Below are positions 20,964 through 30,613 of a stretch of DNA of 40,031 bases, piece by piece. Position 1 is the stretch's first letter; every line of letters begins with the position of its first letter. The notes below the pieces were generated by a model. That model worked only from the letters and a program-made list of their open reading frames with translations. It had not been told where the DNA came from and ran no database searches. The DNA is from DASYRM01 sp036004405 (GTDB lineage Bacteria; Acidobacteriota; Vicinamibacteria; Vicinamibacterales; UBA2999). The stretch spans positions 1-40,031 of the forward strand of contig DASYRM010000225.1 of the NCBI GenBank assembly GCA_036004405.1. The letters run 5' to 3'. Position numbers and translations under genes: made by a program.

Positions 20964-22415
20964 GTGTCGCACCGCAGCATTCTTCAGAACATCGCGCATC
21001 GCGCGATGATTCGCTACGGCTTGCTCCCCGAATTCTCGCCGGCGGCCGTCGACGAAGCCCGCCACGCCCAGCCGGCCGCGCCGCACGACCGCTCGATCCG
21101 GGACAAGCGCAGCCTGCTCTGGGCGTCGATCGACAACGACGAGTCGCGCGATCTGGATCAGCTGTCGGTGGCCGAATCGCTCGGCGGCGGCCGGACGAAG
21201 CTGCTCGTGGCCATTGCCGACGTGGACGCGCTGGTGCCCGAAGGCTCGCCATCCGACGAGCACGCGCGGACCAATACCACCTCGGTCTACACGCCGGCCG
21301 AAGTCTTCCCGATGCTGCCGGAGCGATTCTCGACCGATCTCACCTCGCTCCACGAGGGGCAGGAGCGGCTCGCGATGGTCGTCGAGATGACGGTCGATGC
21401 CGAAGGCGCCGCGCTCGGCTGCGAAATCTACCGCGCTCAGGTGCTGAACAAGGCGAGGCTGACCTACGACGCCGTCGGTGCCTGGCTGCTCAACGAGGGG
21501 CCGCTGCCCGCACACGCGGCCGCCGTCGCCGGGCTGGGCGATGTGCTGCGGTTGCAGGACTCGGTGGCGCAGGCGATGCGGCAACGTCGTCATGCGCACG
21601 GCGCGCTGACGCTCGACACGCTGCAGGCCCATGCGGTGTTTGCCGGCGACGCCATCACCGATCTGCGGGCCGACTCCAAGAACCGCGCCAAGGAGCTGAT
21701 CGAGGACCTGATGATTGCGGCCAACGCCGCCACGGCCGACATGCTCGAGCAGAAGGGCTTTGCCTGGATCCGGCGGGTGCTCGGCGTGCCGAGACGATGG
21801 GACCGGATCGTGGCGCTGGCGGGCACGTTTGGCGAGCGGCTGCCCGACGCGCCCGACGCGGCCGCGCTCGACGCGTTTCTGCGGAAGCGGCGCGATGCCG
21901 ATCCGCTGCGGTTTCCGGACGTCTCTTTGTCGGTGGTCAAGATGCTGGGCTCGGGCGAGTACGCCGTTGAGCCCCCCGGCACCGCTCCGGCGGGGCACTT
22001 CGGTCTGGCCGTCACCGGCTACACGCACTCCACGGCGCCGAACCGGCGCTTTCCGGATCTCGTGACACAGCGACTGGTGAAGGCGGCGATTGCCGGGGCT
22101 CCGCCACCGTACGATCGCGAGCGGCTCACGGCACTGGCCGCCCACTGTACGCAGCAGGAGGATCAGGCGGCCAAGGTCGAACGTCAGGTGCGGAAGTCGG
22201 CCGCCGCCTTGTTCCTCCAGGGGCGGATCGGGGATCGTTTCCACGCCATCGTGACCGGCGCGTCTGAAAAGGGCACGTGGGTCCGCACGCTCGGCACGCC
22301 CGTCGAGGGGCGCGTCGTGAAGGGCTCCTCGGGGCTCGACGTCGGCGACCGGGTGGACGTGAAGCTGGTCTCGACCGACGTCGATCAGGGTTTCATCGAC
22401 TTCGCCAGGGCGTAA
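20964..22415 (+). CDS. RNB-domain (RNase II-like) exoribonuclease
   Basis: This 483-residue protein has a compact RNB domain. The catalytic acidic cluster is in ASIDNDESRDLDQLSVAE (Asp57, Asp63 and Asp65 present). The fourth Asp of E. coli RNase II (Asp210) is Gln66 here. Other RNB signatures are VAIADVDALVPEGSP, the TTSVYTPAEVFPMLPERFST lid, and VTGYTHSTAPNRRFPDLVTQ near the active site. The C-terminus resembles an S1-like RNA-binding fold (EGRVVKGSSGLDVGDRVDVK). The length is shorter than RNase R or II because N-terminal cold-shock domains are absent. GTG 20964 with AGGA four bases upstream is the start. It probably degrades single-stranded RNA 3' to 5'. Confidence 0.9.
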   Translation: MSHRSILQNIAHRAMIRYGLLPEFSPAAVDEARHAQPAAPHDRSIRDKRSLLWASIDNDESRDLDQLSVAESLGGGRTKLLVAIADVDALVPEGSPSDEHARTNTTSVYTPAEVFPMLPERFSTDLTSLHEGQERLAMVVEMTVDAEGAALGCEIYRAQVLNKARLTYDAVGAWLLNEGPLPAHAAAVAGLGDVLRLQDSVAQAMRQRRHAHGALTLDTLQAHAVFAGDAITDLRADSKNRAKELIEDLMIAANAATADMLEQKGFAWIRRVLGVPRRWDRIVALAGTFGERLPDAPDAAALDAFLRKRRDADPLRFPDVSLSVVKMLGSGEYAVEPPGTAPAGHFGLAVTGYTHSTAPNRRFPDLVTQRLVKAAIAGAPPPYDRERLTALAAHCTQQEDQAAKVERQVRKSAAALFLQGRIGDRFHAIVTGASEKGTWVRTLGTPVEGRVVKGSSGLDVGDRVDVKLVSTDVDQGFIDFARA

Positions 22416-22426
22416 TCGATTTGACG

Positions 22427-22432
22427 TAGCAT
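22427..22432 (+). promoter_or_regulatory. -10-like box close to start codon (22440)
   Basis: TAGCAT ends seven bases before the ATG at 22440 with no Shine-Dalgarno sequence, suggesting a leaderless transcript for the hydrolase-amidohydrolase operon. Confidence 0.38.
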
Positions 22433-22439
22433 CTGGCGC

Positions 22440-24425
22440 ATGGCCAGACCGCTTCGAACCCTGTCGTTCGCCGTCTGTATGCTGGCGGCCGCGTCCGCGG
22501 CTACCGCCGAGGTCGTCAAGCTGGCGGTGGAGCATCGTCAGCCGCTTGCCAACGCGAAGCAGCCCTACGAAAAACTGACCGGGCGCTTCTCCGGCGAGCT
22601 CGATCCCCGGCTGCCGCAAAACGCGATCATCACCGACATCGAGCTGGCGCCGCGCAACGCGCGCGGCATGGTGGAGTACTCGGCCACGTTCACCCTTCTC
22701 AAGCCGGTGGACATGAGCAAGGCCACCGGCGTTCTCGTCTACCAGGTTCCGAACCGCGGCCGCGCCAACATCGAAGGCGGCAACTACTTCGCCGATTTCC
22801 GAGCCGCCGGCCACGTGCTGGTGGCCAGCGGCTGGCAGGCTGACGTGACGCCCGGCGCGGGCATCGAGACGATGGTGGCTCCGATCGCGCGCAAGCACGA
22901 CGGGTCGAGCATCACCGGCCCCGCGATGGCGCGCTTCTTCGATGCGCCGGCCGGCGCCACCACGCAGCCGATCATCCGTGGCCGCGTGACGGGAACCGCC
23001 ACACCGGCAACCCTCGACACCACGAAAGCCACACTCACGAGGGGCACCTCGGAAGAGGGTGCCCGCGTGCCGATCGCGTCGAGCGCCTGGGCGTTTGCCG
23101 ACTGCACGCAGACGCCGTTTCCCGGCAAGCCGGATCCCGACAAGCTGTGTCTCAAGGACGGCTTCGACCCCGCGTCGCTTTACGAGCTGACCTACATCGC
23201 CAAAGATCCGCCGGTGCACGGCATCGGCTTCGCCGCCACGCGCGACCTCATCGCGTTCCTGCGGCGCCACGACGCCGATCACCCCCTCGGCGCCACCGTG
23301 CGCTATGCCATCGCGCAGGGCACCTCGCAGTCGGGCAACTACCTTCGCAGCTTCCTGAATCTCGGCTTCAACCAGGACGAGCGCCGGCGCCGCGTCTTCG
23401 ACGGCATAAACCCCAACATCGCCGCGCGTCAGCTCGCCATGAACATCCGCTTCGCGGCGCCGAGCGGCGCTGCCGAGATGTACGAGCCCGGCAGCGAAGG
23501 TGTGCTCTGGTGGGAGGACTACACGGACACGGCACGCGGCCGCAAGGCGAGCGGCCTGCTGGCGCGCTGCCGCGCGTCCGACACCTGTCCGAAGATCGTC
23601 GAGACGTTCGGGTCGGCCGAGTTCTACTCACTGCGCCTCTCGCCGAACCTGGTGGGCACGCGCGCCGACAAGGACATCCCGCTGCCGGCCAACGTCCGTC
23701 GCTATTACTCGCCGAGCACGCGCCACGGCGGCGGAGCGGGCGGCTTCGCCCTCGAGATCCCCGTGGACCCGTGCTGCATGCTGGCTCCGAATCCGAACCC
23801 GTCGAATGAAACCAACCGCGCCCTGATGAAAGCGCTGGTGGACTGGGTGGTGAGCGACACCGCGCCGCCGCCCAGCCGGTATCCGACGTTGGCGAAGAAC
23901 GACCTCGTGCCGCCGGGGCATGCGTCCACCGGTTTCCCGGTGATCCCGGGCCGGCCGCTGCCCGACGGCGTCTTCGTGCCGCTCTACGACTACGACTTCG
24001 GCCCCTCGTTCAACTACGCCGACGTCTCGGGCGTGATGGCGTCGCAGCCGCCAGCGGTGCGCCAGGTGCTCCCGCAGCTCGTGCCGAAGGTGGACGCCGA
24101 CGGCAACGAGCTTGCCGGCGTCCGCAGCGTGCTGCTCGAGGTCCCGCTCGGCACCTACACCGGCTGGAACCCGATCGCCCGCGGGTTCTTCAAGGGGCAG
24201 ATCCAGGCGCTCGGCGGCGGCTACATTCCGTTCGCGAAGACCAAGGCGGAACGGCTCGCGTCGGGCGACCCGCGGCTCTCGCTCGAGGAACGCTACGGCA
24301 CGCACGACGCCTACGTCGCGCGCGTGAAAGAGGCGGCGAAGAAGCAGGTGGCGGAGCGCTTCCTGTTGCAGGACGACGCCGATCGCTTCGTCGAGCAGGC
24401 GGACAAGAGCCACGTGCTGCGATGA
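22440..24425 (+). CDS. Large exported alpha/beta hydrolase (Abhydrolase_10-like)
   Basis: This 661-residue exported protein has a signal peptide (to about residue 23, ASAATAEV). It contains an alpha/beta-hydrolase domain of the large alpha/beta hydrolase domain-containing protein group (PF20091-like). The nucleophile elbow is AIAQGTSQSGNYLRSFLNLG, followed by FDGINPNIAARQLAMNIRFA, EPGSEGVLWWEDYTDTARG and RRYYSPSTRHGGG (possible catalytic His). Unlike the hydrolase at 17028 the serine is present. Cysteine-rich stretches such as DPCCML suggest disulphides in the periplasm. The last four bases overlap the start of the amidohydrolase gene (ATGA at 24422-24425), so both are probably made together and could act on the same imported compound. 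The substrate is unknown. Confidence 0.87.
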   Translation: MARPLRTLSFAVCMLAAASAATAEVVKLAVEHRQPLANAKQPYEKLTGRFSGELDPRLPQNAIITDIELAPRNARGMVEYSATFTLLKPVDMSKATGVLVYQVPNRGRANIEGGNYFADFRAAGHVLVASGWQADVTPGAGIETMVAPIARKHDGSSITGPAMARFFDAPAGATTQPIIRGRVTGTATPATLDTTKATLTRGTSEEGARVPIASSAWAFADCTQTPFPGKPDPDKLCLKDGFDPASLYELTYIAKDPPVHGIGFAATRDLIAFLRRHDADHPLGATVRYAIAQGTSQSGNYLRSFLNLGFNQDERRRRVFDGINPNIAARQLAMNIRFAAPSGAAEMYEPGSEGVLWWEDYTDTARGRKASGLLARCRASDTCPKIVETFGSAEFYSLRLSPNLVGTRADKDIPLPANVRRYYSPSTRHGGGAGGFALEIPVDPCCMLAPNPNPSNETNRALMKALVDWVVSDTAPPPSRYPTLAKNDLVPPGHASTGFPVIPGRPLPDGVFVPLYDYDFGPSFNYADVSGVMASQPPAVRQVLPQLVPKVDADGNELAGVRSVLLEVPLGTYTGWNPIARGFFKGQIQALGGGYIPFAKTKAERLASGDPRLSLEERYGTHDAYVARVKEAAKKQVAERFLLQDDADRFVEQADKSHVLR

Positions 24426-25702
24426 AGGTCGGTCTGAAGGGCGGTCTGAAGACCGCCCTCTGCATACTTGTCCTCTTGGGGACCGCACGGGCGCAGAACC
24501 TCGTGATCGCCAACGCGCGCGTCATCGACGGCAAGGGCGGCGTCATGGAGCGCGGCTCGGTGGCGGTGCGCGACGGCAAGATCGCGTCGATCTCCGTCGG
24601 CGTTCCCGCCGGGCTTCCGGGCGCGCCGCGGATCGACGCGCAGGGCCTCACGCTGATGCCAGGCTTCATCGATGCGCACCGTCACATCGTCCAGGGCGAC
24701 GGCAAGGAGTGGCTGGCCAAGACGGCGGCGGCGCAGCTGCAGGAGTTCCTCGACGCCGGCTTCACCACGGTGCTCTGCGCGATCTGCCCGGACGAAGCCG
24801 TCGAGATGCGGCAGCGCATCGAGGCGGGCACGGTGAAGGGGCCCCGCCTGCTCCTGGGCAGCATCATTCCGCTGGCGCGCGCGGCGGTGCCCGGGGGAGG
24901 GCGCGGCGATCCGGCGCGCTTCGATACGTCGCGTCCGCCGCTCCGGCCCACCACGCCTGCCGGCGCGATTCCCGATGCCGACATCATCAAGGCGGTGGAG
25001 AGCGTGGCGGCGCGGAAGTTCGATTACATCAAGACGGTTATCACCGCGACGCCGGGCGGACCCGAGACGCGCACGCTGAAGCTGATCGTGGACGAAGGGA
25101 AGAAACGCAACCTGCCGACCATCACGCACGCGGTAAGCGTCATCGACACGCTGGCCGCGGTGGAGGCCAGGCCCGCCGTGCTGGTGCACACACCGCACAT
25201 CGGTCGCCTCGAAGAGGACGCCGCCGCGGTGAAGCGCATCGCCGGCGCCGGCATCCCGATGACGTCCACGCTGCAGGTGTTCGTGCCGCACTTCGGCGCC
25301 GACAACACGCCGCTCTTCCGCGACGCGCAGCCCTTCCCCTGGGACACGATCTCGAGCGCGGGCCAGGGACCGGTGAACGCTCGGCTGCTGTGGCAGGCCG
25401 GCATCTCCTACGGCTACGGCACCGACACCACCTGGCCGCCGAAGCAGTCGCTCGCCGACGAGCTCCGGGCGCTGAGCCTCGTGTTCTCGCCGCTCGATAT
25501 CACGAAGATCATGGGCCAGGGCGCGGCGCGCTCGACGCTCAAGTCGGACCTGATCGGCTCACTCGACGTGGGCAAGCAGGCCGACCTCGTGCTCGTCGAC
25601 GGCGATCCGCTCGTCAACATCACCGATCTGCTGAAGGTGGTCACGACCATCAAGGGCGGCCGCATCGTCTCGGATCGCCGCGCCGCGGCGGGCCACCGCT
25701 AA
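24422..25702 (+). CDS. Exported amidohydrolase-family protein
   Basis: This 426-residue metal-dependent hydrolase of the amidohydrolase superfamily (imidazolonepropionase/prolidase-like) has metal ligands in FIDAHRHIVQGDG (HxH), a lysine in KFDYIKTVITATPGG (probably carboxylated), TITHAVSV (His), VLVHTPHIG (His) and YGYGTDTTWPP (Asp). The C-terminus has the usual beta-sandwich strand GKQADLVLVDGDPLVNITDL. An export signal is present (CILVLLGTARAQN). The codons just before it are encoded by hairpin copy E and give GLKGGLKTALC, so the n-region is repeat-derived. It overlaps the upstream hydrolase gene by four bases. Glycerol kinase follows 13 bases downstream. Confidence 0.9.
   Translation: MKVGLKGGLKTALCILVLLGTARAQNLVIANARVIDGKGGVMERGSVAVRDGKIASISVGVPAGLPGAPRIDAQGLTLMPGFIDAHRHIVQGDGKEWLAKTAAAQLQEFLDAGFTTVLCAICPDEAVEMRQRIEAGTVKGPRLLLGSIIPLARAAVPGGGRGDPARFDTSRPPLRPTTPAGAIPDADIIKAVESVAARKFDYIKTVITATPGGPETRTLKLIVDEGKKRNLPTITHAVSVIDTLAAVEARPAVLVHTPHIGRLEEDAAAVKRIAGAGIPMTSTLQVFVPHFGADNTPLFRDAQPFPWDTISSAGQGPVNARLLWQAGISYGYGTDTTWPPKQSLADELRALSLVFSPLDITKIMGQGAARSTLKSDLIGSLDVGKQADLVLVDGDPLVNITDLLKVVTTIKGGRIVSDRRAAAGHR
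24438..24459. repeat. Hairpin repeat, copy E, inside a coding start
   Basis: AGGGCGGTCT-GA-AGACCGCCCT is a perfect 10-bp stem with a two-base loop. It begins 16 bases after the A of the amidohydrolase ATG. It is translated as part of the signal-peptide n-region and could fold in the mRNA next to the ribosome. Confidence 0.82.
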
Positions 25703-25715
25703 GACCGTCATCGTC

Positions 25716-27215
<1,500 letters not shown>

Positions 27216-27254
27216 CGTACGTAGAGGCGGGTCTTTAGACCCGCCTGGAGGATC
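27216..27254. repeat. Hairpin repeat copy G carrying the glpF ribosome-binding site
   Basis: AGGCGGGTCT-TT-AGACCCGCCT (27225-27246) has a perfect 10-bp stem. GGAGG (27247-27251) follows immediately and the glpF ATG comes four bases later. Bases 27227-27254 are identical to 9898-9925. Folding of the stem would leave the Shine-Dalgarno sequence just outside it. Confidence 0.85.
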
Positions 27255-27255
27255 A

Positions 27256-27987
27256 ATGTCGTCTCCCATGCTCGGCGAATTCTTCGGCACCTTCATCCTC
27301 ATCCTGCTCGGCGACGGCGTGGTGGCTGGCGTGCTGTTGAAGCAGTCGAAGAGCGAGAACGCCGGCTGGATGGCGATCACCACCGGCTGGGCGCTGGCCG
27401 TGATGGCCGGCGTGTTCACGGCGATGGCGTTCGGCAGCCCCGACGCGCACCTCAACCCGGCGGTGACGTTTGGCGCCGCGATCGCGACCGGCGACTTCAG
27501 CAAGGTGATTCCCTACAGCGCCGCGCAGCTCGCGGGCGCGTTTGCCGGCGCCGTCGTCGTGTGGCTGCACTACCGGCCCCACTGGCGGGTGACGGCGGAT
27601 GCCAATGCGAAGCTGGGCGTGTTCTGCACCGCGCCGGCCATCCGCAATCCCGGCGCCAACGTGACGAGCGAAGTCATCGGAACATTCGTGCTGGTGCTGG
27701 TGGCCACCGCCATCTTCTCGACCCGGGTGGCGGTGGCGGGCGTGGCGCCCGGCCTCGGCCCCTTCCTGGTGGGCAGCCTGGTGTGGGGAATCGGCCTGTC
27801 GCTCGGCGGGCCGACCGGCTACGCCATCAACCCCGCGCGCGATCTCGGTCCCCGGCTGGCGCACGCGGTGCTGCCGATTCCCGGCAAGCGTGATGCAGAC
27901 TGGGGGTATGCGGCAATCCCGGTGATCGGCCCGCTCGCCGGCGCGGCGTTCGCCGGCCTGGTCGCGCGGCTCGTCGGGTTCTCTTAG
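27256..27987 (+). CDS. glpF: Glycerol facilitator (MIP-family channel)
   Basis: This 243-residue inner-membrane channel has six predicted membrane helices and two half-helices. The first NPA box is HLNPAVTFGAAIATGDF (Asn67-Pro68-Ala69) and the second is GYAINPARDLGPRLAH. Asp after the second NPA is characteristic of glycerol-conducting members rather than water-only aquaporins. It fits the neighbouring glycerol kinase, which traps the imported glycerol. The ATG at 27256 follows a GGAGG supplied by hairpin copy G. The gene ends four bases into the end of the convergent citrate synthase gene (27984-27987). Confidence 0.95.
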   Translation: MSSPMLGEFFGTFILILLGDGVVAGVLLKQSKSENAGWMAITTGWALAVMAGVFTAMAFGSPDAHLNPAVTFGAAIATGDFSKVIPYSAAQLAGAFAGAVVVWLHYRPHWRVTADANAKLGVFCTAPAIRNPGANVTSEVIGTFVLVLVATAIFSTRVAVAGVAPGLGPFLVGSLVWGIGLSLGGPTGYAINPARDLGPRLAHAVLPIPGKRDADWGYAAIPVIGPLAGAAFAGLVARLVGFS

Positions 27988-29225
27988 CACTCGTGCGCGT
28001 CTTGATTCGTTGCCCGGCTTGCGAGGGTCAGCCCAAGCGGGCCGACGTATTCCGACAGCGGGCGAATGAGCCGGTCTTCCCCGTGCTGCTCCATCACGTG
28101 CGCGCACCAGCCCGCGCAGCGGGCGCAGGCGAACATGGCGACGAAGGACGACGGCTCCAGTCCAAGGGACTGCAATACGAGCGCGGTGTAGAACTCGACG
28201 TTCGTCTGGAGACGGCGCCCGGGCTTGACCTCCTCCAGCACCCGTAACACGGTGGCTTCCACCGCGCGCGCCAGATCCAAGAGCCGGCGATCGTGGAGCA
28301 TGGCCCGAGACATCTCCTCCGAGACGCGGCTCAGGACCTCCGCGCGCGGGTCGCGCACCCGGTAGAGACGGTGGCCGAATCCCATGATGCGCCTGCCTGC
28401 TGCCAGCTCCCCGCGCACCCAGGCCTCCGCACGCTCGGCGGACCCGATGGCCTTGAACATCTCGAGCACCGGCGCCGGTGCGCCACCGTGCAGCGGGCCC
28501 TTGAGCGCGCCGAGCGCGCCGGTCACCGCGCTCAGCATGTCGGAACGAGTGCTGGCGATCACGCGCGCCGTGAACGTCGACGCGTTCATCCCGTGATCGA
28601 TCATCGCGACCCAGTAGGTGTCGAGCGCCCGCGCGGCGACGGGATCGGGCACTTCGCCGGTCAGCATGTAGAGGAAATTCGACGCCAGCGACAGCTCCCG
28701 GCGCGGATCGATCGGCTCGCGGCCGGCGGCGACGCGCGCGTGCGCGGCGACGATGGTCGGAAACCGGGCCGCAAGCATCCTGGCGTTCGCCAGCTCGGCG
28801 CCGCGCGAGAGACCATCAGGGCCGGTGGCCATTGCCGGCAGCTCCGAGCACGCCGTCCGGAGCGTCTCGATGGGTGACGCGCCCCGCTCGGCGGACCGCC
28901 ACACCGTGTTCAACACGTAGTTCGGGAGCTCCCGAAGCGTCGCCATCTCCTCCGACAACTTGCGCGCTTCCGCCGCGGTCGGCAGCTGCCCCGTCCACAA
29001 CAGCTGCGCGGCCTCCTCGAATGTGACCGCGCCGGCCAGCTCCTCGAGCTCGTAGCCCGCGATGTGCAACCGGCCGTTGACGCCGTCCACGTCGCTGAGC
29101 CTCGTCCGCGCCGCGACCACTCCGTCGAGACCTCGCGCCGCCGATCGGATACCGAGCACGGGCACCTCCGCTCTTCGCATGCGCGGGTGCAGGGCGACAT
29201 GGCGCCGCCCTGCCCACGACCTCAT
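27984..29225 (-). CDS. Citrate synthase-family protein
   Basis: This 413-residue enzyme of the citrate/2-methylcitrate synthase family condenses oxaloacetate with an acyl-CoA. It has RTRLSDVDGVNGRLHIAGYE at the start of the fold, VAMIDHGMNASTFTARVIAS (catalytic His), LKGPLHGGAP, IMGFGHRLYRVRDPR (second catalytic His and Arg), TNVEFYTALVLQSLG and CAGWCAHVMEQHG. The catalytic Asp of the NVDFY box is Glu here, as I recall for one bacterial subfamily. Start ATG 29225 overlaps the upstream stop (ATGA, 29222-29225); ATG 29180 is an alternative that gives a more usual N-terminus. It is last in a sigma factor-led operon. Confidence 0.88.
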   Translation of the reverse strand: MRSWAGRRHVALHPRMRRAEVPVLGIRSAARGLDGVVAARTRLSDVDGVNGRLHIAGYELEELAGAVTFEEAAQLLWTGQLPTAAEARKLSEEMATLRELPNYVLNTVWRSAERGASPIETLRTACSELPAMATGPDGLSRGAELANARMLAARFPTIVAAHARVAAGREPIDPRRELSLASNFLYMLTGEVPDPVAARALDTYWVAMIDHGMNASTFTARVIASTRSDMLSAVTGALGALKGPLHGGAPAPVLEMFKAIGSAERAEAWVRGELAAGRRIMGFGHRLYRVRDPRAEVLSRVSEEMSRAMLHDRRLLDLARAVEATVLRVLEEVKPGRRLQTNVEFYTALVLQSLGLEPSSFVAMFACARCAGWCAHVMEQHGEDRLIRPLSEYVGPLGLTLASRATNQDAHEC

Positions 29226-29788
29226 TGGGGGTTCTGCGTGAACTCGTCGCACGAGACGCGCGGGTTGAAGTCCGTGAACGTCCCGTGCGGGTTCTCGCGC
29301 CAGGCCCAGACGTGCAGCTCGTAGAAGGGGTCGAGGCCGAAGCGGTTCGGGCTGCCGATGAAGGCAAACGCCTGACCGAGCAGCGACGGCGGCCCTGGAT
29401 TCTGCGCGTCCCAGGCGGCGGCCGGGACGATGTACTCGACGCCGAGCAGCTGCAGCCGTCCGCCGCGCAGCTCGTACATCAGCGCCTCGGGCTGACGCGG
29501 ATTGAGCGTCGCGTTGTCGAAGACGAGCGCGCCATTGACCAGGTGCTGTCCCATCGCGCCGTCCTGTTGACCGCTGACGCAGCCGAGGAGTGGACCGTAC
29601 CCGGCATCGGCGGCCGCGGCGGGATTGAGAAATGGCCGGGTGACCTCGCGCACGACGTCCACCAGGCCGCCGGGCGCGATGACGGTGTGCCCGCCATGCG
29701 GGTCGACGGGGCCGGTCTGCGCGCCCGCCGTCAGCACCGCCGCCAACCCCAAACCGATCGTGATCAGAACAAGTCGGACCGTCTTCAT
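29222..29788 (-). CDS. Secreted hypothetical protein
   Basis: This 188-residue exported protein begins MKTVRLVLITIGLGLAAVLT, a signal peptide cleaved near TAGAQT. The mature part has APGGLVDVVREVTRPFLNP, GYGPLLGCVSGQQDGAMGQH, NPRQPEALMYELRGGRLQLL, GVEYIVPAAAW and FYELHVWAWRENPHGTFTDF, then NPRVSCDEF. The two cysteines could pair. It belongs to a widely distributed family of unknown function. ATG 29788 with GGAG nine bases upstream is preferred over ATG 29803. It stands between a regulator gene and citrate synthase, overlapping the latter by four bases. Confidence 0.8.
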   Translation of the reverse strand: MKTVRLVLITIGLGLAAVLTAGAQTGPVDPHGGHTVIAPGGLVDVVREVTRPFLNPAAAADAGYGPLLGCVSGQQDGAMGQHLVNGALVFDNATLNPRQPEALMYELRGGRLQLLGVEYIVPAAAWDAQNPGPPSLLGQAFAFIGSPNRFGLDPFYELHVWAWRENPHGTFTDFNPRVSCDEFTQNPQ

Positions 29789-29803
29789 GTGACTGGACTC
29801 CAT

Positions 29804-30613
29804 TCAGGCGCCGGACACCGATGAGAACTCACGCGCGCGGTCCGGCAGGGCGCGTGCGCGGGAAATGAACGGCGTGGCGCGTCGTGGCTGCGCCGAGATC
29901 GCCGACGCGAGGGCGTGGGCGATGCGGCCGGCGACATCGGACTGCACCGCCAGGACATCTCCCAGGCACCGGTCGTAGAGGCCGGTCCACACGGGGGTCT
30001 CGCTGGAAGTGTCCACGAGCCACGCCGCGATGCGGGCCCGGTCGCCGGCGTGCCGCACGCTGCCTTCGAGCAGATAGTCGGCGCCGAGCGCCGTGCCAAC
30101 CTCCCTGGCGAAACAGGTGCCGCGCTTGAAAGTGGCCGACGACATGCGAGCGACGAGCTCCACATTCGTGTACTGGCCGAGGTGGACGATCGCTTCGTCG
30201 GTCAGCCCGTCACCAAATGCGTGTGGATGCGGCTCTTGGCCTCCGTCGGTGAAGGGCAGTACGGCGACGCGCGCGCGTCCGCCCGCACCCCCGCCGGGCT
30301 CGCTCCACGTGCACGGAGCGATAAAGCGGTATCCGTGGCGCGGCAGCGTCTCGACGAAGCGCGGATGGCTGGCATCGTCGCCAAGCGCGGCGCGAAGCCG
30401 CTTCACCGCGGCGTTGAGGCTGTGCTCGAAATCGACGAACGTCCCTTCGGGCCACAGGCGCTTCGCCAGCGCCGCGCGCGTCACGACGTCTCCCGGCTGC
30501 TCGAGCAGCATCGCCAGCAGCTCGAACGGTTGTGCCTGGAGACGGACGCGTTCGCTGCCGCGGCGCAACTCGCGGGCAGGCACGTCGAGCTCGTACGAAT
30601 CGAAGCAGATCAC
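29804..30613 (-). CDS. Winged-helix regulator with TolB/CyaB-like domain, possibly truncated
   Basis: This 269-residue protein has an OmpR/CadC-type winged helix (residues 1-97: FDSYELDVPARELRRGSERV, LAKRLWPEGTFVDFEHSLNA and the wing ETLPRHGYRFIAP). After a Gly-rich linker, a TolB N-terminal-like domain of the kind found in CadC-type regulators follows (VAVLPFTDGG, FGDGLTDEAIVHLGQ, LGADYLLEGSVRHAGDRARI and GLYDRCLGDVLAVQSDVAGR). Relatives usually have a membrane helix between the domains and TPR repeats after the second; both are missing and the protein ends soon after in ISRARALPDRAREF. Start GTG 30613 overlaps the sigma factor stop (GTGA). It likely regulates transcription together with the sigma factor. 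Confidence 0.82.
   Translation of the reverse strand: MICFDSYELDVPARELRRGSERVRLQAQPFELLAMLLEQPGDVVTRAALAKRLWPEGTFVDFEHSLNAAVKRLRAALGDDASHPRFVETLPRHGYRFIAPCTWSEPGGGAGGRARVAVLPFTDGGQEPHPHAFGDGLTDEAIVHLGQYTNVELVARMSSATFKRGTCFAREVGTALGADYLLEGSVRHAGDRARIAAWLVDTSSETPVWTGLYDRCLGDVLAVQSDVAGRIAHALASAISAQPRRATPFISRARALPDRAREFSSVSGA

Noticed and set aside
20949..23282. Open minus-strand frame of 777 codons opposite the ribonuclease and large hydrolase
   Set aside because: It is antisense to two confident genes. The translated sequence is low in hydrophobic structure and rich in Arg/His/Gly, as for other shadow frames here.
25703..25715. Missing glpD or glpR in the glycerol cluster as evidence of a broken operon
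   Set aside because: glpK-glpF pairs without glpD are common, and the gene may be elsewhere. Nothing in the sequence indicates a deletion.
27216..27251. Intrinsic terminator between glpK and glpF
   Set aside because: The hairpin is strong but followed by GGAGG and the glpF ATG rather than a run of T. The same structure before the VOC gene argues for a repeat, not a terminator.
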